DNA of 64,000 bases from Pseudoalteromonas apostichopi. Lineage in GTDB: Bacteria > Pseudomonadota > Gammaproteobacteria > Enterobacterales > Alteromonadaceae. Both the position numbers and the translations under genes were made by a program. Positions 32,485 through 42,500 of the stretch are shown piece by piece (position 1 is the stretch's first letter; the number at the start of each line of letters is the position of its first letter). A model generated the notes under the pieces. That model made no database searches. It was given only the letters and a program-made list of their open reading frames with translations, and had not been told where the DNA came from. The stretch is taken from NCBI RefSeq assembly GCF_030297135.1, contig NZ_AP028065.1:868001-932000 (forward strand), given 5' to 3'.

Positions 32485-33449
32485 CGTGCTGCCTTCGAGG
32501 CTTGCTTTTTCTCATACATATCTTCATCTGCTCGTTTTAATAGCTCAGCAAAGTTTTCTTTTGGCTGAGCTATCACCCCAGAACCAATACTTAAACTCGT
32601 AACTGGAATGCCCCGCTTTGCTAAATTAGATTGATAGGTGGTGTTGAGCTTATCGGCTATGCTTTCTATGCAATCACCTGGCTGAACTTGCAATAAAGCA
32701 ATAAACTCATCGCCCCCTAAGCGGCCAATAATATCGGTTTCACGAAGACACTCTTTCATAGTGTCAGCTAAACAAATAAGCGCGAGATCGCCAACTTCAT
32801 GGCCGTAAGTATCGTTGAGCGGTTTAAAACTGTTTATATCAATAAACAAACAGCTAATGTCAAAGCCAAGACGTTTCGATATATTCAGTTTATGTTGACA
32901 AAGTAGGTCTATTGCGCGGCGATTATAAATATTGGTAAGTGAATCGAGCATGGCAATTTCACGCATCTGCGTAAAATTATCTAACAACGCAAGGTCGTCC
33001 TCAACCATATCGCGAAGTTGCTCTATTAATTCTAAAAAGCTCTGTTGATAGTGAGTCTGCTTAAAATCCATTACACAAAATGTGCCAAACGGTTCACCAT
33101 TAGGCCAACTAATAGGTACGCCAAGGTAAGATTCAAAACCATCTTTCACTAGTGGGCTATCATCCCACTGAGAGTCTTTACTTGCATGATCAACATAAAG
33201 TGGTGCCATATCTCGCACAACTTTTTTACAGAAGATATTATCGTCAGCATTTAATTCAGCCCCTGCTTCATAGGGGTTTTCTTGCTGCTCACTGGATACA
33301 ATAATACGATAAACATTGTCAGTTTTATGGACGATAAAACCCGCAGGAGCAGAAAACAACTCAGTCATGAGATTAATTGTTTTCTGCCACTTTTCTAAGG
33401 AAAATTGTTTATCAGCGCGGCGAAAAACCCACTTATTTTCTTCTAACAT
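32481..33449 (-). CDS. GAF-GGDEF diguanylate cyclase
   Basis: A 322-residue soluble protein. The N-terminal GAF domain (about residues 15-155) includes YLGVPISWPNGEPFGTFCVMDF, a typical GAF core strand pair. The GGDEF domain (about 165-320) has DSLTNIYNRRAIDLL and GRLGGDEFIALL, an intact active site. An RxxD-like autoinhibitory site is seen five residues upstream (RETD before IIGRLGGDEF), so product inhibition by cyclic di-GMP is possible. The ligand of the GAF domain is unknown. It lies between the MetF-like gene (convergent) and rhlE (same strand, 48 bases upstream). Confidence 0.92.
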   Translation of the reverse strand: MLEENKWVFRRADKQFSLEKWQKTINLMTELFSAPAGFIVHKTDNVYRIIVSSEQQENPYEAGAELNADDNIFCKKVVRDMAPLYVDHASKDSQWDDSPLVKDGFESYLGVPISWPNGEPFGTFCVMDFKQTHYQQSFLELIEQLRDMVEDDLALLDNFTQMREIAMLDSLTNIYNRRAIDLLCQHKLNISKRLGFDISCLFIDINSFKPLNDTYGHEVGDLALICLADTMKECLRETDIIGRLGGDEFIALLQVQPGDCIESIADKLNTTYQSNLAKRGIPVTSLSIGSGVIAQPKENFAELLKRADEDMYEKKQASKAAR

Positions 33450-33497
33450 ACTAAACTCTCAACTTTAGCCTGAGGATAGTATAAATATATGCCAAAT

Positions 33498-34733
33498 TTA
33501 GGAACGTCTCCTACTTTTTTGCCCTAAGATACGTTTTTTATCACGCGAGCGCCGTGCTTTATTTGTATTTTTACGAACCTGTTTTGGCTCTTTGGTTAAA
33601 TCAGGCTCATATCCTGGTAACCACTGTGGAGTAAGTCTCGTGTCGAGTAAGATATCTATTTCATCCAGTAACCATTGCTCATCAATACTAACCAGCGACA
33701 TCGCCATCCCTTTCTCGCCAGCACGACCTGTACGACCAATACGGTGTACATAATCTTCGGCCACATAAGGCAGTTCGTAATTGATTACATACTTTAACGA
33801 AGCAATATCAAGGCCACGAGCAGCAACATCTGTCGCTACCAGTACTCTTGTTGCACCGGATTTAAAGTTATGTAGCGCTTTATCTCGTGCTCCTTGGCTT
33901 TTATCACCATGAATAGATTCAGTTTTTAAACCGTCTTTACACATTTCTTTTGCAAGCACATCAGCGGTTTGTTTAGTACGAGTGAATATTAGTACTTGCT
34001 GCCAATTCTTCATACCGATCATATGCGATACCAGTTCACGCTTACGATCTTCATCAACCGCATAAACTAGCTGCTCAACTTCAACCGCTGCTGAGTTGCG
34101 TTTATTTACTTCAACTAATTTAGGATCATTCAATAACTGCTTACTTAGCTTAAAGATGCTGTCGTCAAATGTTGCTGAAAACAGTAAGGTTTGACGATCT
34201 TTTGGCACGTGACGCAAGATACGATTGATCTCGTCAATAAAGCCCATATCAAGCATGCGATCAGCTTCATCGAATACCAAAGCATTAATACTAGAGAGCT
34301 TAATACTGCCCTTGATCACATGATCAAGTAAGCGCCCAGGTGTTGCGATGACAACCTGTGCAGCTTTTATGGCTTTAATTTGTGGGCCAATACTGGCGCC
34401 GCCATAAGCAAGCGCCGCTTTTATATCTGTGTGCGCAGCATAGCGCTCTACACTTGCAAATACTTGCTGAGCGAGCTCTCGGGTGGGCGTTAAAATAAGT
34501 ACCTTAACAGCATCAGGGAGTACTTCAGCAGACATCAAGTTGTGCAGTAGTGGTAAAACAAAGGCGGCTGTTTTGCCCGTTCCGGTTTGTGCACTGCCCA
34601 TTACATCAGCTCCCGCTAAAATGAGTGGGATGGTTTGCGCTTGAATTGCTGTGGGGGTGTGATAATTCTCTTCTTGCAAAGCACTTAGCAATGCAGGTGC
34701 AAGATTTAACTCTGAAAAGGTCGCTACTGACAT
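33498..34733 (-). CDS. rhlE: DEAD-box RNA helicase, RhlE-like
   Basis: A 411-residue ATP-dependent RNA helicase. All core motifs are visible in order: the Q motif (PTAIQAQTIPLIL), AQTGTGKT (I), PTRELAQQ (Ia), TPGRLLD (Ib), DEAD within VFDEADRMLDMGF (II), SAT (III), IFTRTKQTAD (IV), ATDVAARGLDI (V) and HRIGRTGRAG (VI). The C-terminal tail is short and basic (KNTNKARRSRDKKRILGQKSRRRS), typical of RhlE-type helicases in ribosome assembly and RNA decay. Members with similar tails include SrmB and RhlE, so the symbol is a best guess. The gene stands alone. Confidence 0.88.
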   Translation of the reverse strand: MSVATFSELNLAPALLSALQEENYHTPTAIQAQTIPLILAGADVMGSAQTGTGKTAAFVLPLLHNLMSAEVLPDAVKVLILTPTRELAQQVFASVERYAAHTDIKAALAYGGASIGPQIKAIKAAQVVIATPGRLLDHVIKGSIKLSSINALVFDEADRMLDMGFIDEINRILRHVPKDRQTLLFSATFDDSIFKLSKQLLNDPKLVEVNKRNSAAVEVEQLVYAVDEDRKRELVSHMIGMKNWQQVLIFTRTKQTADVLAKEMCKDGLKTESIHGDKSQGARDKALHNFKSGATRVLVATDVAARGLDIASLKYVINYELPYVAEDYVHRIGRTGRAGEKGMAMSLVSIDEQWLLDEIDILLDTRLTPQWLPGYEPDLTKEPKQVRKNTNKARRSRDKKRILGQKSRRRS

Positions 34734-34787
34734 ATTCTGAAGTACATTTGGCTATAAAAACGCTATTGTACGCTGAACATCAGCAAC

Positions 34788-34812
34788 AAAAAAGGCGCAA
34801 TGAGCGCCCTTT
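34788..34812 (-). terminator. Terminator of the DUF3581 gene
   Basis: GGCGC-aatga-GCGCC followed on the minus strand by TTTTTTG. It lies 17 bases after the DUF3581 stop and 55 bases before the rhlE start, so it isolates rhlE. Confidence 0.75.
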
Positions 34813-34828
34813 ATAGCAAATGTAGAGA

Positions 34829-35530
34829 TTACTCTGGTTTAAGTGATTCTTTACGGTGATTATAAAAACTAATTAAGTCATCAACCGTTGCTTGGCAATA
34901 ATCACGAATACCAGATACAAGCATGTGCTTTTCACCTGAGCCTACTTTCTTGCCGTTTTCTAAAAGGTTAAAGCGAAGCGTAATTTTTCCACGCTTGCCA
35001 GTAAATTCAAAATCAGGTTCAGCAAATTGTAATTCAGGTGCGCTAATATCAAGACGATCTAGGTTAATCAGCATTGACTCGTAAATCACCATAGGGCGCG
35101 CAGGGTTGATCATCACGTCTTGCTTACCCATTAATGGGATGATGACATGCGGAAACGTAGTACCAGAAAACTCAACATAATTTTTAATTAAGCTATTCGT
35201 TAATTCTGGACACTGGCTAACAGCACCTTCTCGTTTAACTTTTAGCATTACTTTTTCGCCATCGGTAATCGCAAATTCATCAGCACCATCAGGGAAAGTT
35301 AGCTTTGAATTTTCATCAACCATACCAGCGAAAGTAAACTCCATTTTTTCACTTATGCCGTAACGGTTTAAAACCAGCGAAAAAAGTAAATCGCCCGGTA
35401 CACAAAACTTTTTAGCGTCTTTATCGTGTAACGGATTGAAATCATCAGCCACTAATTTGGCGAAACGACAGCCTTGCTCACGTGAGATAGAAACGTAATC
35501 AGCATGCTGCTGATAATAAGGACTTAACAT
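34829..35530 (-). CDS. DUF3581 family protein
   Basis: A 233-residue soluble protein matching the DUF3581 family of gammaproteobacteria. Recognisable segments are YVSISREQGCRFAKLVADDFNPLHDKDAKKFCVPGDLLF near the start and CQATVDDLISFYNHR near the end. The NPLH-D-x-K-x-F-x-VPGDLL part resembles the MaoC/hot-dog hydratase motif, and two hot-dog-like halves can be imagined, but the function is not known. It is monocistronic with its own terminator, and a 538-base non-coding region lies upstream. Confidence 0.85.
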   Translation of the reverse strand: MLSPYYQQHADYVSISREQGCRFAKLVADDFNPLHDKDAKKFCVPGDLLFSLVLNRYGISEKMEFTFAGMVDENSKLTFPDGADEFAITDGEKVMLKVKREGAVSQCPELTNSLIKNYVEFSGTTFPHVIIPLMGKQDVMINPARPMVIYESMLINLDRLDISAPELQFAEPDFEFTGKRGKITLRFNLLENGKKVGSGEKHMLVSGIRDYCQATVDDLISFYNHRKESLKPE

Positions 35531-36068
35531 AATTGTTCACTGCTTAAACTACTTATAACCTGACTATACTACCAGAAAAATAGAAAATAGAGGTCGAATC
35601 TGTTAATTATAAATCACGAACTTAGGAGATGTTTAATGACATCAGCTAAAATATTGGTTTCGATAGGCTAAATCTAAATTGTATCAATTTGTACGAAAGG
35701 ATTAACAAATAAAGCAGATTAGTAAACACTTAGACTCAGCTAAACATAATGAAAAACTATTAGCTAAAACTAAATATAAATTCAGTTTTCTTTTTAAAAC
35801 AACAAACTAACTTTTTAAACATTAAGAAATATGCCAACAAGCTGAAAATACAGGCTTTGCATAGCACCTATTTGTAGCTACAACGATAAGTAAGGTATGA
35901 TAGAACCGCTTTTTTATCGTGTAATCGCCGCTCATAGGCTGCATAAATAACAATTATAATAAGCGGCAAAAAAATGAGTACTCAAAGTGAGTTGAGCAGA
36001 TTACATCAATTTTCGATGGTTATTGTTACTTTGAAGAAAAGACTATTAAAAAACAGAGACTTGGTTAG
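35531..36068. other. AT-rich intergenic region
   Basis: These 538 bases separate DUF3581 (minus) from the DUF3019 operon (plus). Most is AT-rich with no clear element. Near the right end a TATAAT (35955-35960) is a candidate -10 box, followed by a short frame at 35974-36072. I see no RNA gene or repeat in the remainder. Confidence 0.5.
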
Positions 36069-36072
36069 ATGA
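35974..36072 (+). CDS. Possible 32-codon leader peptide of the DUF3019 operon
   Basis: A short frame begins with ATG after AGCGGCAAAAAA and ends TGA overlapping the ATG of the DUF3019 gene (ATGA). The encoded 32 residues are basic at the C-terminus (VTLKKRLLKNRDLVR). The exact stop-start overlap suggests translational coupling, but there is no strong ribosome-binding site and no homologue can be named. Low confidence. Confidence 0.3.
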   Translation: MSTQSELSRLHQFSMVIVTLKKRLLKNRDLVR

Positions 36073-36470
36073 TATACCGATTAAGTTGGCTATTGCTGTT
36101 TTTTTGTCTTTGTTTTTCGTCGCTTTGCTTAAGTGATGACAATCCTGAGCAACCTTTTTTTAAAGTCTCTCCCACCGTGTGTGTGACAGATACGAAACAA
36201 AAGGTCTGTGAATTTAATATACAAATTCATTTTCGAATTGCTCCCTTTAAAGAGCTTTGTTTAGAAATAACTCAGCGTCCACAGTATACGCAGTGTTATA
36301 AACAAGGAGGTTTAATTAGCGAAAAGTTTAAGATTAAAACTGAGCACCCACTTACTGTGAAATTAATAAATCCATTGAGTAATCAGGTTGTTAAACAACA
36401 ACTACTCTCAATAGCAAGCTATGAAGCTAAAGATTACCGAATAAAGCGGCGCTTTGGCTGGAGTTTATAA
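36069..36470 (+). CDS. DUF3019 family periplasmic protein
   Basis: A 133-residue exported protein with a clear signal peptide (LSWLLLFFCLCFSSLCLS). The mature part has four cysteines (TVCVTD, KVCEFN, ELCLEI, TQCYKQ), spaced as two probable disulphides, in a beta-rich fold. This matches DUF3019, a small family usually encoded next to a two-component system and a MipA-like porin in Shewanella and Pseudoalteromonas. The stop overlaps the start of the response regulator gene (TAATG). A role as a periplasmic accessory of the sensor kinase is plausible from context only. Confidence 0.8.
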   Translation: MIYRLSWLLLFFCLCFSSLCLSDDNPEQPFFKVSPTVCVTDTKQKVCEFNIQIHFRIAPFKELCLEITQRPQYTQCYKQGGLISEKFKIKTEHPLTVKLINPLSNQVVKQQLLSIASYEAKDYRIKRRFGWSL

Positions 36471-37159
36471 TGCAGCATATTTTTATAATTGAAGATGATG
36501 TGAAATTAGCAAGCTTAATTCAAACATTTTTGTTAAAGCATGGCTATACAATTGATGTGTTTAATACTACGGAGGCTTACCGTAGCAGTGAAATCACCTT
36601 CATGCCTTCACTAATTATTTGTGATGTTATGCTACCGGATGGCAATGGCTTTGAGTTAATTTCCCAGTTGAAAGAAAAATACAGTTGTCCTGTCATTTTT
36701 TTAACAGCGCTGGACTCAGTACAATCACAAATTAAAGGTTTGAACTTAGGCGCCTATGACTACCTTGTAAAACCCATTAAGCCTGAACTGTTATTAGCTA
36801 AGGTTAAAACAATTATCGCCCATACTGTTGGCCAAGATAACTTTTCACATCAAAGTGATATTTTGCGTATCGACACTAAAAAACGTGATATCTACTTTCA
36901 TAATACTGCATTGAACCTCAATGAAAGTGAGTTTGAGATCATTGCCTATCTAGCTAAAAGCACACCCCAACCGGTTTCTCGAGAAGTATTATTTAAGCAT
37001 GTTATTGGTCGTGAGTATGATGGACTTGACCGAGCTATTGATTTAAAAATTAGCCGTTTACGTAAAAAGCTTAAAGAAACCATTAGCAAACATAAGGAGT
37101 CGTTGGATATTAAGTCTGTTCGGGGTAAAGGATACAGCCTGGATATTTCAAAAATATGA
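36470..37159 (+). CDS. OmpR-family response regulator
   Basis: A 229-residue regulator. The receiver domain (1-118) has the acidic pair in IIEDD, the phosphoacceptor Asp52 in IICDVMLPDGNG and Lys102 in YLVKPIKP. The C-terminal winged-helix domain (about 130-228) has LNLNESEFEIIAYLAKS, the RAIDLKISRLRKKL recognition helix and GKGYSL. It overlaps the kinase gene by 4 bases and the DUF3019 gene by one, so the three form one operon. The convergent MipA-like gene is a likely target; an inverted repeat in its promoter region (39191-39216) could be a binding site. Confidence 0.93.
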   Translation: MQHIFIIEDDVKLASLIQTFLLKHGYTIDVFNTTEAYRSSEITFMPSLIICDVMLPDGNGFELISQLKEKYSCPVIFLTALDSVQSQIKGLNLGAYDYLVKPIKPELLLAKVKTIIAHTVGQDNFSHQSDILRIDTKKRDIYFHNTALNLNESEFEIIAYLAKSTPQPVSREVLFKHVIGREYDGLDRAIDLKISRLRKKLKETISKHKESLDIKSVRGKGYSLDISKI

Positions 37160-38346
37160 AACAGCAATTTTTTAAGCTGTATTTAATTATCACTGTCAGC
37201 TTAATTGCCTTAGTTTTGGCTTTTGGTCAGCTTTATAATCAATTTTTCTCTGAGCAGATACCGAGTGTGCAAATCAGCGTCGCAGAACTTGCGCAAATCG
37301 CAGAGCAAAAAGCATCTAGGATCAGTACCTTTAACCAAAACGAACTTGTGTTACCCGATTCATTGCAAGCTAGTTTCAATAAAGATGGCATTATCAGCGT
37401 CACCGAGAATAATCAGCAGTATATATACCTGAAAGGAAGTTTCGGCAGCATTCAAAAAATAGGCCCTATTTCCTTGATTTCACAAGCAAAGACTGACTGG
37501 TTTGCATTTTTTGCCTTTTACTTTTTACTTGGTGCCATGATCTTGTTGTTCATTCGCCCTGTATTTCGTGATTTGAGTTTATTACAACGCGCAGCCTACC
37601 ACTTTAGCAAAAAGCCACAGCGGATAGAGCTAGATATAAAACCTAATTCATCTATCGCGCCATTGGCTAGCACGTTTACCCATATGTCTGAGCGCATTAA
37701 TAAATTTGTGCAATTACATAACGATTTATCACGCATTATTTCTCATGAAATTCGTACGCCTCTTACCCGTATGCGATTTGCTTTATCGATTGCAGAGCTA
37801 GAATCACAAGAAAGTAGGCAAATAGAACGCGATATCGATGAAATTGAATTACGTTTAGAGCAATACTTATCGTTTGCTCGCTTAGAGCACCAGCAAAGCG
37901 TGTTTAATCAGGAGAAAGTTAACTTAACTAAACTTATCAATACGGAAGTAGCTAAATTCGATTTATACAAAGAACTCGAATTCATTTCAGCGCTTGAAGT
38001 AGATACTGCCTATTGTGAAGCAAGCTTTATGGCTATTGCAGTGCAAAATTTACTGATCAATGCCACTAAATACGCAAAAAACACTATCCATATAAGCAGT
38101 AAAGAACAAGCGGGCTATTACCTTATAAGTATTGCAGATGATGGACCTGGCTTACCAATTAATGCAGATGCGCTGATTGAGCCTTTTAAACAAGGTGAAG
38201 GAGATAAGTTGGCTAGTGGTTATGGATTAGGGCTTTATATAGTTCATCGTATTGCCAGTTGGCATGGCGGTAAAATAAGCTTAGCCAATTGCCCACAAAC
38301 GGGCGGTGCACAAATCACAATACACTGGCCTAAAAGTGGTAGGTAA
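37156..38346 (+). CDS. Sensor histidine kinase of the DUF3019 operon
   Basis: A 396-residue inner-membrane kinase. Two membrane spans (about residues 7-28 and 116-136) bracket a periplasmic sensor region of about 90 residues. A HAMP-like linker follows, then the HisKA domain with the phosphorylated His in IISHEIRTPLTRMRFAL (about residue 196) and the HATPase domain with NLLINATKYA (N box), IADDGPGLP (G1) and SGYGLGLYIV (G2). All catalytic motifs are intact. It is the partner of the OmpR-type regulator. The stop overlaps the 3' end of the convergent MipA-like gene by 17 bases. Confidence 0.93.
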   Translation: MKQQFFKLYLIITVSLIALVLAFGQLYNQFFSEQIPSVQISVAELAQIAEQKASRISTFNQNELVLPDSLQASFNKDGIISVTENNQQYIYLKGSFGSIQKIGPISLISQAKTDWFAFFAFYFLLGAMILLFIRPVFRDLSLLQRAAYHFSKKPQRIELDIKPNSSIAPLASTFTHMSERINKFVQLHNDLSRIISHEIRTPLTRMRFALSIAELESQESRQIERDIDEIELRLEQYLSFARLEHQQSVFNQEKVNLTKLINTEVAKFDLYKELEFISALEVDTAYCEASFMAIAVQNLLINATKYAKNTIHISSKEQAGYYLISIADDGPGLPINADALIEPFKQGEGDKLASGYGLGLYIVHRIASWHGGKISLANCPQTGGAQITIHWPKSGR

Positions 38347-39172
38347 TACCTGTAAAGCCTGAGAAGTATCCGTTTTTATTGATCATGTTTGAATTGGCTA
38401 AGTTGCTGTCTAGCCATGTATGTTTGAGTTTGAAATCAAGACTGAAACTATCGCTGATCGGATATTCATAGCTCACTTTCAAATAGTAGTTGGTGGCACT
38501 TTCTAAATTGTAGCTTAGTAAGCGGGTTTTACTTTCAGTTGGGTAAACTGTGTAATAATAGTCAATCAACTCTTCATTTTTGTAATTAATGCCCGCCTCA
38601 ATACCAGCAGTACCAGAAAACAGCTCAAATATTTGGTAGCCGTTAAACAAGATTTCATAACCATTATGAACATTGGTCACATCGTTCACATAAGCTGCAC
38701 TTAACCAGATGTCATCATAAACGTTTACAGCAGACGATAGCCCAGCCATATAAGAAAGGTCACGCTCTATGGGCGTTAGCTCAATGGGTGAAGCTGTTGG
38801 TAAAGTTGGTCTTCCTGAACTCGATCTTACAACACCTACCGCATAAAGTTTATCTACTCCATCAAGCTCAAAGAAAAAGCCATCGTCATTAAAGCGACCA
38901 AGTAAATCGACATAAAACTTTTCTGTTTCATATAAACTGTAGCCAACAGAAAAGTCATCGAAATACCAATTATCACTGTAATAAGCAAAGCTTGGCAGAA
39001 TTGGCGAAGTGACGTCATCAGCATCAAGTACTGGGTTTTCAATACCCCCATAGCCAACTGTGATGCTGGCATGTATTGTCGACTTTTTAATTAATTGCGG
39101 CTGTATACCTTCAACCTGCGCAAATGCAGTTGATGCAGATAAGCAACACACTAAGCCAAACAATTTCTTCAT
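38330..39172 (-). CDS. MipA/OmpV family outer-membrane protein
   Basis: A 280-residue exported beta-barrel. A signal peptide (FGLVCCLSASTAFA) precedes alternating aromatic strands and the final strand NGYFSGFTGITYHF ends in Phe, as outer-membrane barrels do. The opening GYGGIENPVLDADD and SYGVGYSLYE-like segments match the MipA/OmpV family. MipA was described as a scaffold for murein enzymes in E. coli; other members respond to antibiotics or osmolarity. In this group of bacteria it lies next to DUF3019 and a two-component system, which probably control it. Confidence 0.87.
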   Translation of the reverse strand: MKKLFGLVCCLSASTAFAQVEGIQPQLIKKSTIHASITVGYGGIENPVLDADDVTSPILPSFAYYSDNWYFDDFSVGYSLYETEKFYVDLLGRFNDDGFFFELDGVDKLYAVGVVRSSSGRPTLPTASPIELTPIERDLSYMAGLSSAVNVYDDIWLSAAYVNDVTNVHNGYEILFNGYQIFELFSGTAGIEAGINYKNEELIDYYYTVYPTESKTRLLSYNLESATNYYLKVSYEYPISDSFSLDFKLKHTWLDSNLANSNMINKNGYFSGFTGITYHF

Positions 39173-39190
39173 TAACCCAATTCACCTTTA

Positions 39191-39216
39191 TGTCATAACA
39201 AATAATTATTATGACA
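39191..39216. promoter_or_regulatory. Inverted repeat upstream of the MipA-like gene
   Basis: TGTCATAA and TTATGACA are perfect inverted arms separated by 10 bases, 19-44 bases before the start codon. The spacing of one and a half to two helical turns fits a dimeric regulator. The adjacent OmpR-type regulator is the natural candidate (inference). Confidence 0.5.
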
Positions 39217-39459
39217 ACTTAATACTACTAAAAACTTTTTAGTCTTTACCCAATCGGGAACGATCATATCGTTTGCACGCATCTTTGTATAATTTTTTTA
39301 CCATACAAAGTGCACAAGGCACCCCTTTTATACCTTATCTTTAAATTAACACACTGAAAAAAATATAAAACTGCCTGTACATTTTGCTACATAGGTTTTC
39401 AATTTTAGATATTCTTTTTGGTTATTAATAAATGCCCATTAGGTTTTACTAGACGCAAA

Positions 39460-39479
39460 AAAGGGCCCTAGGGCCCTTT
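39460..39479 (-). terminator. Terminator of the S8 protease gene
   Basis: A perfect 20-base palindrome AAAGGGCCCTAGGGCCCTTT is followed on the minus strand by a T run. It lies 25 bases after the protease stop. Confidence 0.85.
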
Positions 39480-39504
39480 GTCACATAACATACTTAGGGA
39501 TTTA

Positions 39505-42500
39505 TTAGTTTCGTTTTACACGGCGACGAACACCTGCAAAACCTGCTAATAACATAGTTAACCAAGCAAGTGAGCCACTTGATGATTTCGCTTTTTCTTC
39601 AGGAACCACAGTTGTTTCTTGTGCGGTTACCGTCACAGTTACACCAAGCTCCATCGCTTCAATACCATCACTTACCGTTACAGTAAACTGATGCTCACCA
39701 GCCGTTAAACCTGATACTTCAGTGATTGCTGATGCTGGGCTTGCTATTGCACCTGGGCCTTCCCATGAGAAAGTTAACTCATCGTTGTCTAAATCATGTG
39801 ATGCAGATGCATCTAAAGTAATAACGCTGCCCTCAGTAACTTGCTGAGCACTTGCTTCAACAACTACAACTGGTGCGTCATTAACAGCTTCAACCGTTAA
39901 CATGAAGGTTGTACTTGCAGCATCTGATGGATATTCGATATCAGACACCATTACAGTTACTTCTGTTTCACCAGAGAAGTTCTCGTTTGGTGTAATCGTT
40001 ACTGTATCGCCATCAACTTCATAGGTAACATCATCAGAAATTACTGAGATTTCATTCTTCGAGTTCTTCTCATCAATGTGATGAACTTCAAAGCTAATTG
40101 GTGTTTCCTCAGTAGTTACCATGTCATCAAGTGCAACAACAGTGATATTACCCGGAATTGCCAGTGTCGCTGTTGAAATCATGTCATTAAGACCTGAGAT
40201 AGCAGCTTTCGCACCAACTTCAAGTGTTTGACCTGCTGCCGAAGGCATAACTTCAGCCCATGCAGTCACTTCAAACTGTGATGATTCTGGACCTATGTAA
40301 TCCATACAAACAACATAATCATCGCTAATTACTTCATCTAGGTTGTTATAAGCAATTTGGATACCACGGTAATTTTCAAGTGGACCATACTCATACTGCG
40401 CACCACGGAAACCTTGTAAGCCGATACTACCTGCAGGACGAGTGCTGCCAAAATCTAAATTATCGTATGCGTAGTAAATTTCATGTTCACCTTTACCAAA
40501 ACGAGTATTAGCATTGAATAACACTTGGAAGTCAAATGAGTTATCACGTTTTGTATAAGTGTATTTACCCGTAGAGCGATCATAAACAGGGTTGTCGTAG
40601 TCTGATGCGTTATCCCACTCAACGATACCCCAACCTGTTGTTGTGCTTGCAAGTGAAATACCTTCGTCAGACGATAAGCCAACCGACATTACAGAGCGTA
40701 ATAAACCGTGGTCACTAAATTCCCAACCACGCCATAATGGACCCATGTTCTCATATGGGAATGAGTTATAAGGGAACGGATTATGCACAGGGTAGAAGTA
40801 ACGGCTGCCATTGGTGTTTACTGTACCCATACCACGAATTTGAATTATCGAGTTTTGGATATTAGTATTTTCAGCATTATTATAAAGGCTGAATGTGTCG
40901 TATGCGCCATTATAAAAACTAGCAATTGGGAGTGAATAACCCATGCGAGAGTTGTACAGGTTATCCTCATCAAAACCAGATAGCATAGGCATAATACCGA
41001 ACTCTGCCAAGTCAACATAGCCACCTGGGTTTGAGTTACCAAAATCAGGCGTACGGCACATTTCATCAGTGATGTTATCGGTTACGATATAGTCAGGCTC
41101 AACATCGCGAGTATCCGCTTGTGTGCCAGTTACAATTACTTTGCCGTCAGCAATTTCAACATTGATTTCAGATGCTGTTGAAACCATTACGTTTTCTGCT
41201 TTGATATCAAGACCTGCAGGGATATCAAGTTCCAATGAGAACTCACGGTCTACACCTGAGTTATTCGCTAACACTTCAAACGTGTAAGGTACCATATCGC
41301 CTACTTTTGCACCTGTATATGGCGCATCAAGATGAGCAACGTCATTACCACGATTAAGTTTAAATGGAATAGAACCTAGGTTGCCATGGTTTACTGCCGA
41401 CGTGCCTACATCAAGAAGTGAGTAGTACACACTGTCAGCATCAAGGTCCATATCCCAGTCAACAGTCATTTCAACAGTATTTTGACCATCACTTCCTGGA
41501 AGGCTCGCAGTCATACCTGAAGCAACTTGGTCTGAGACAACCGCTGTTGCAAGTTCAAAGGTTTCTTCAACTGCACCCACTGACGCTTTATTCGGACTAT
41601 AAGCAACAACCCAATACTCGCCTTCTTCTGGGTTATTAATATTACAGAAGTTTTTATAAATCTTGTGGTTAGATGCACACAAAATTTCATCTTGTGGCTG
41701 AACAATCCCATCACCATTGTAGTCTTTACCTACATAAATAATAGGGTTTAATACATTCAAGGTGCCTTCTAGTTCAGATTCAACAGCAACAGTTTCTGCA
41801 ATAAAACGTTTTGAGTTAGCTGGTACTGTCACAAACTTAGTAAATGTTGCTTCATCTAAAATATCAGCTGTATCCACATCACCTGTGCGGTTCATCGTCC
41901 AAGGGAAGGTACGTTCATCATCTTTTGGTAAAGTCACCGTTGTGATATCTGCTTTTACTGGCTGATATGCACGTGCTACTGGCGCTTCTACATTTGGCAA
42001 TACAATGCCCTTAGCAACATATGTTCCCTCATTAGAGTGAGCTGTCGTCTCTAATGATGATGGTAAGTTACCACGGTCATATTTGAATGCCACAGGCCAA
42101 TGCGCATCAGGGATATTCGCTTCTTCGGCTTGGAAAACAAGGTTTGTATGAAGCTCAACTTCAGAGTTACTGAACCAATCTTGGGTATCCATGATTGATG
42201 CTTTAACAATGATTGTTTGTGTTTCACCTTTTTTCAGCGTGAAGGTTTTCGGGAAGATATCAATGTTCACACCGTTTTGAGCTGATTGTGAATTAACATC
42301 AAACGCCCAGTTTTCAACATCTTCATGACTTACAGTCCACGTGCCATCTTCAGTTGCCTTAATGGTACGAACCCACTGACACTCTGGCGCACATGAGAAG
42401 TTAACAAGGTTTGGTAAGTTTAATTTATGCGGCGTACCACCATTGTATGGATCTGCTGCTAAAAAGTTATCAGCAGTTTCATCCATAACAAAGCCAGCCT

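Larger units (their letters stand above)
39173..39504. other. Intergenic region between MipA-like and S8 protease genes
   Basis: These 332 bases hold the MipA-like promoter region with its inverted repeat and the S8 protease terminator. Between about 39240 and 39450 I see only AT-rich sequence with no gene. Confidence 0.5.
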
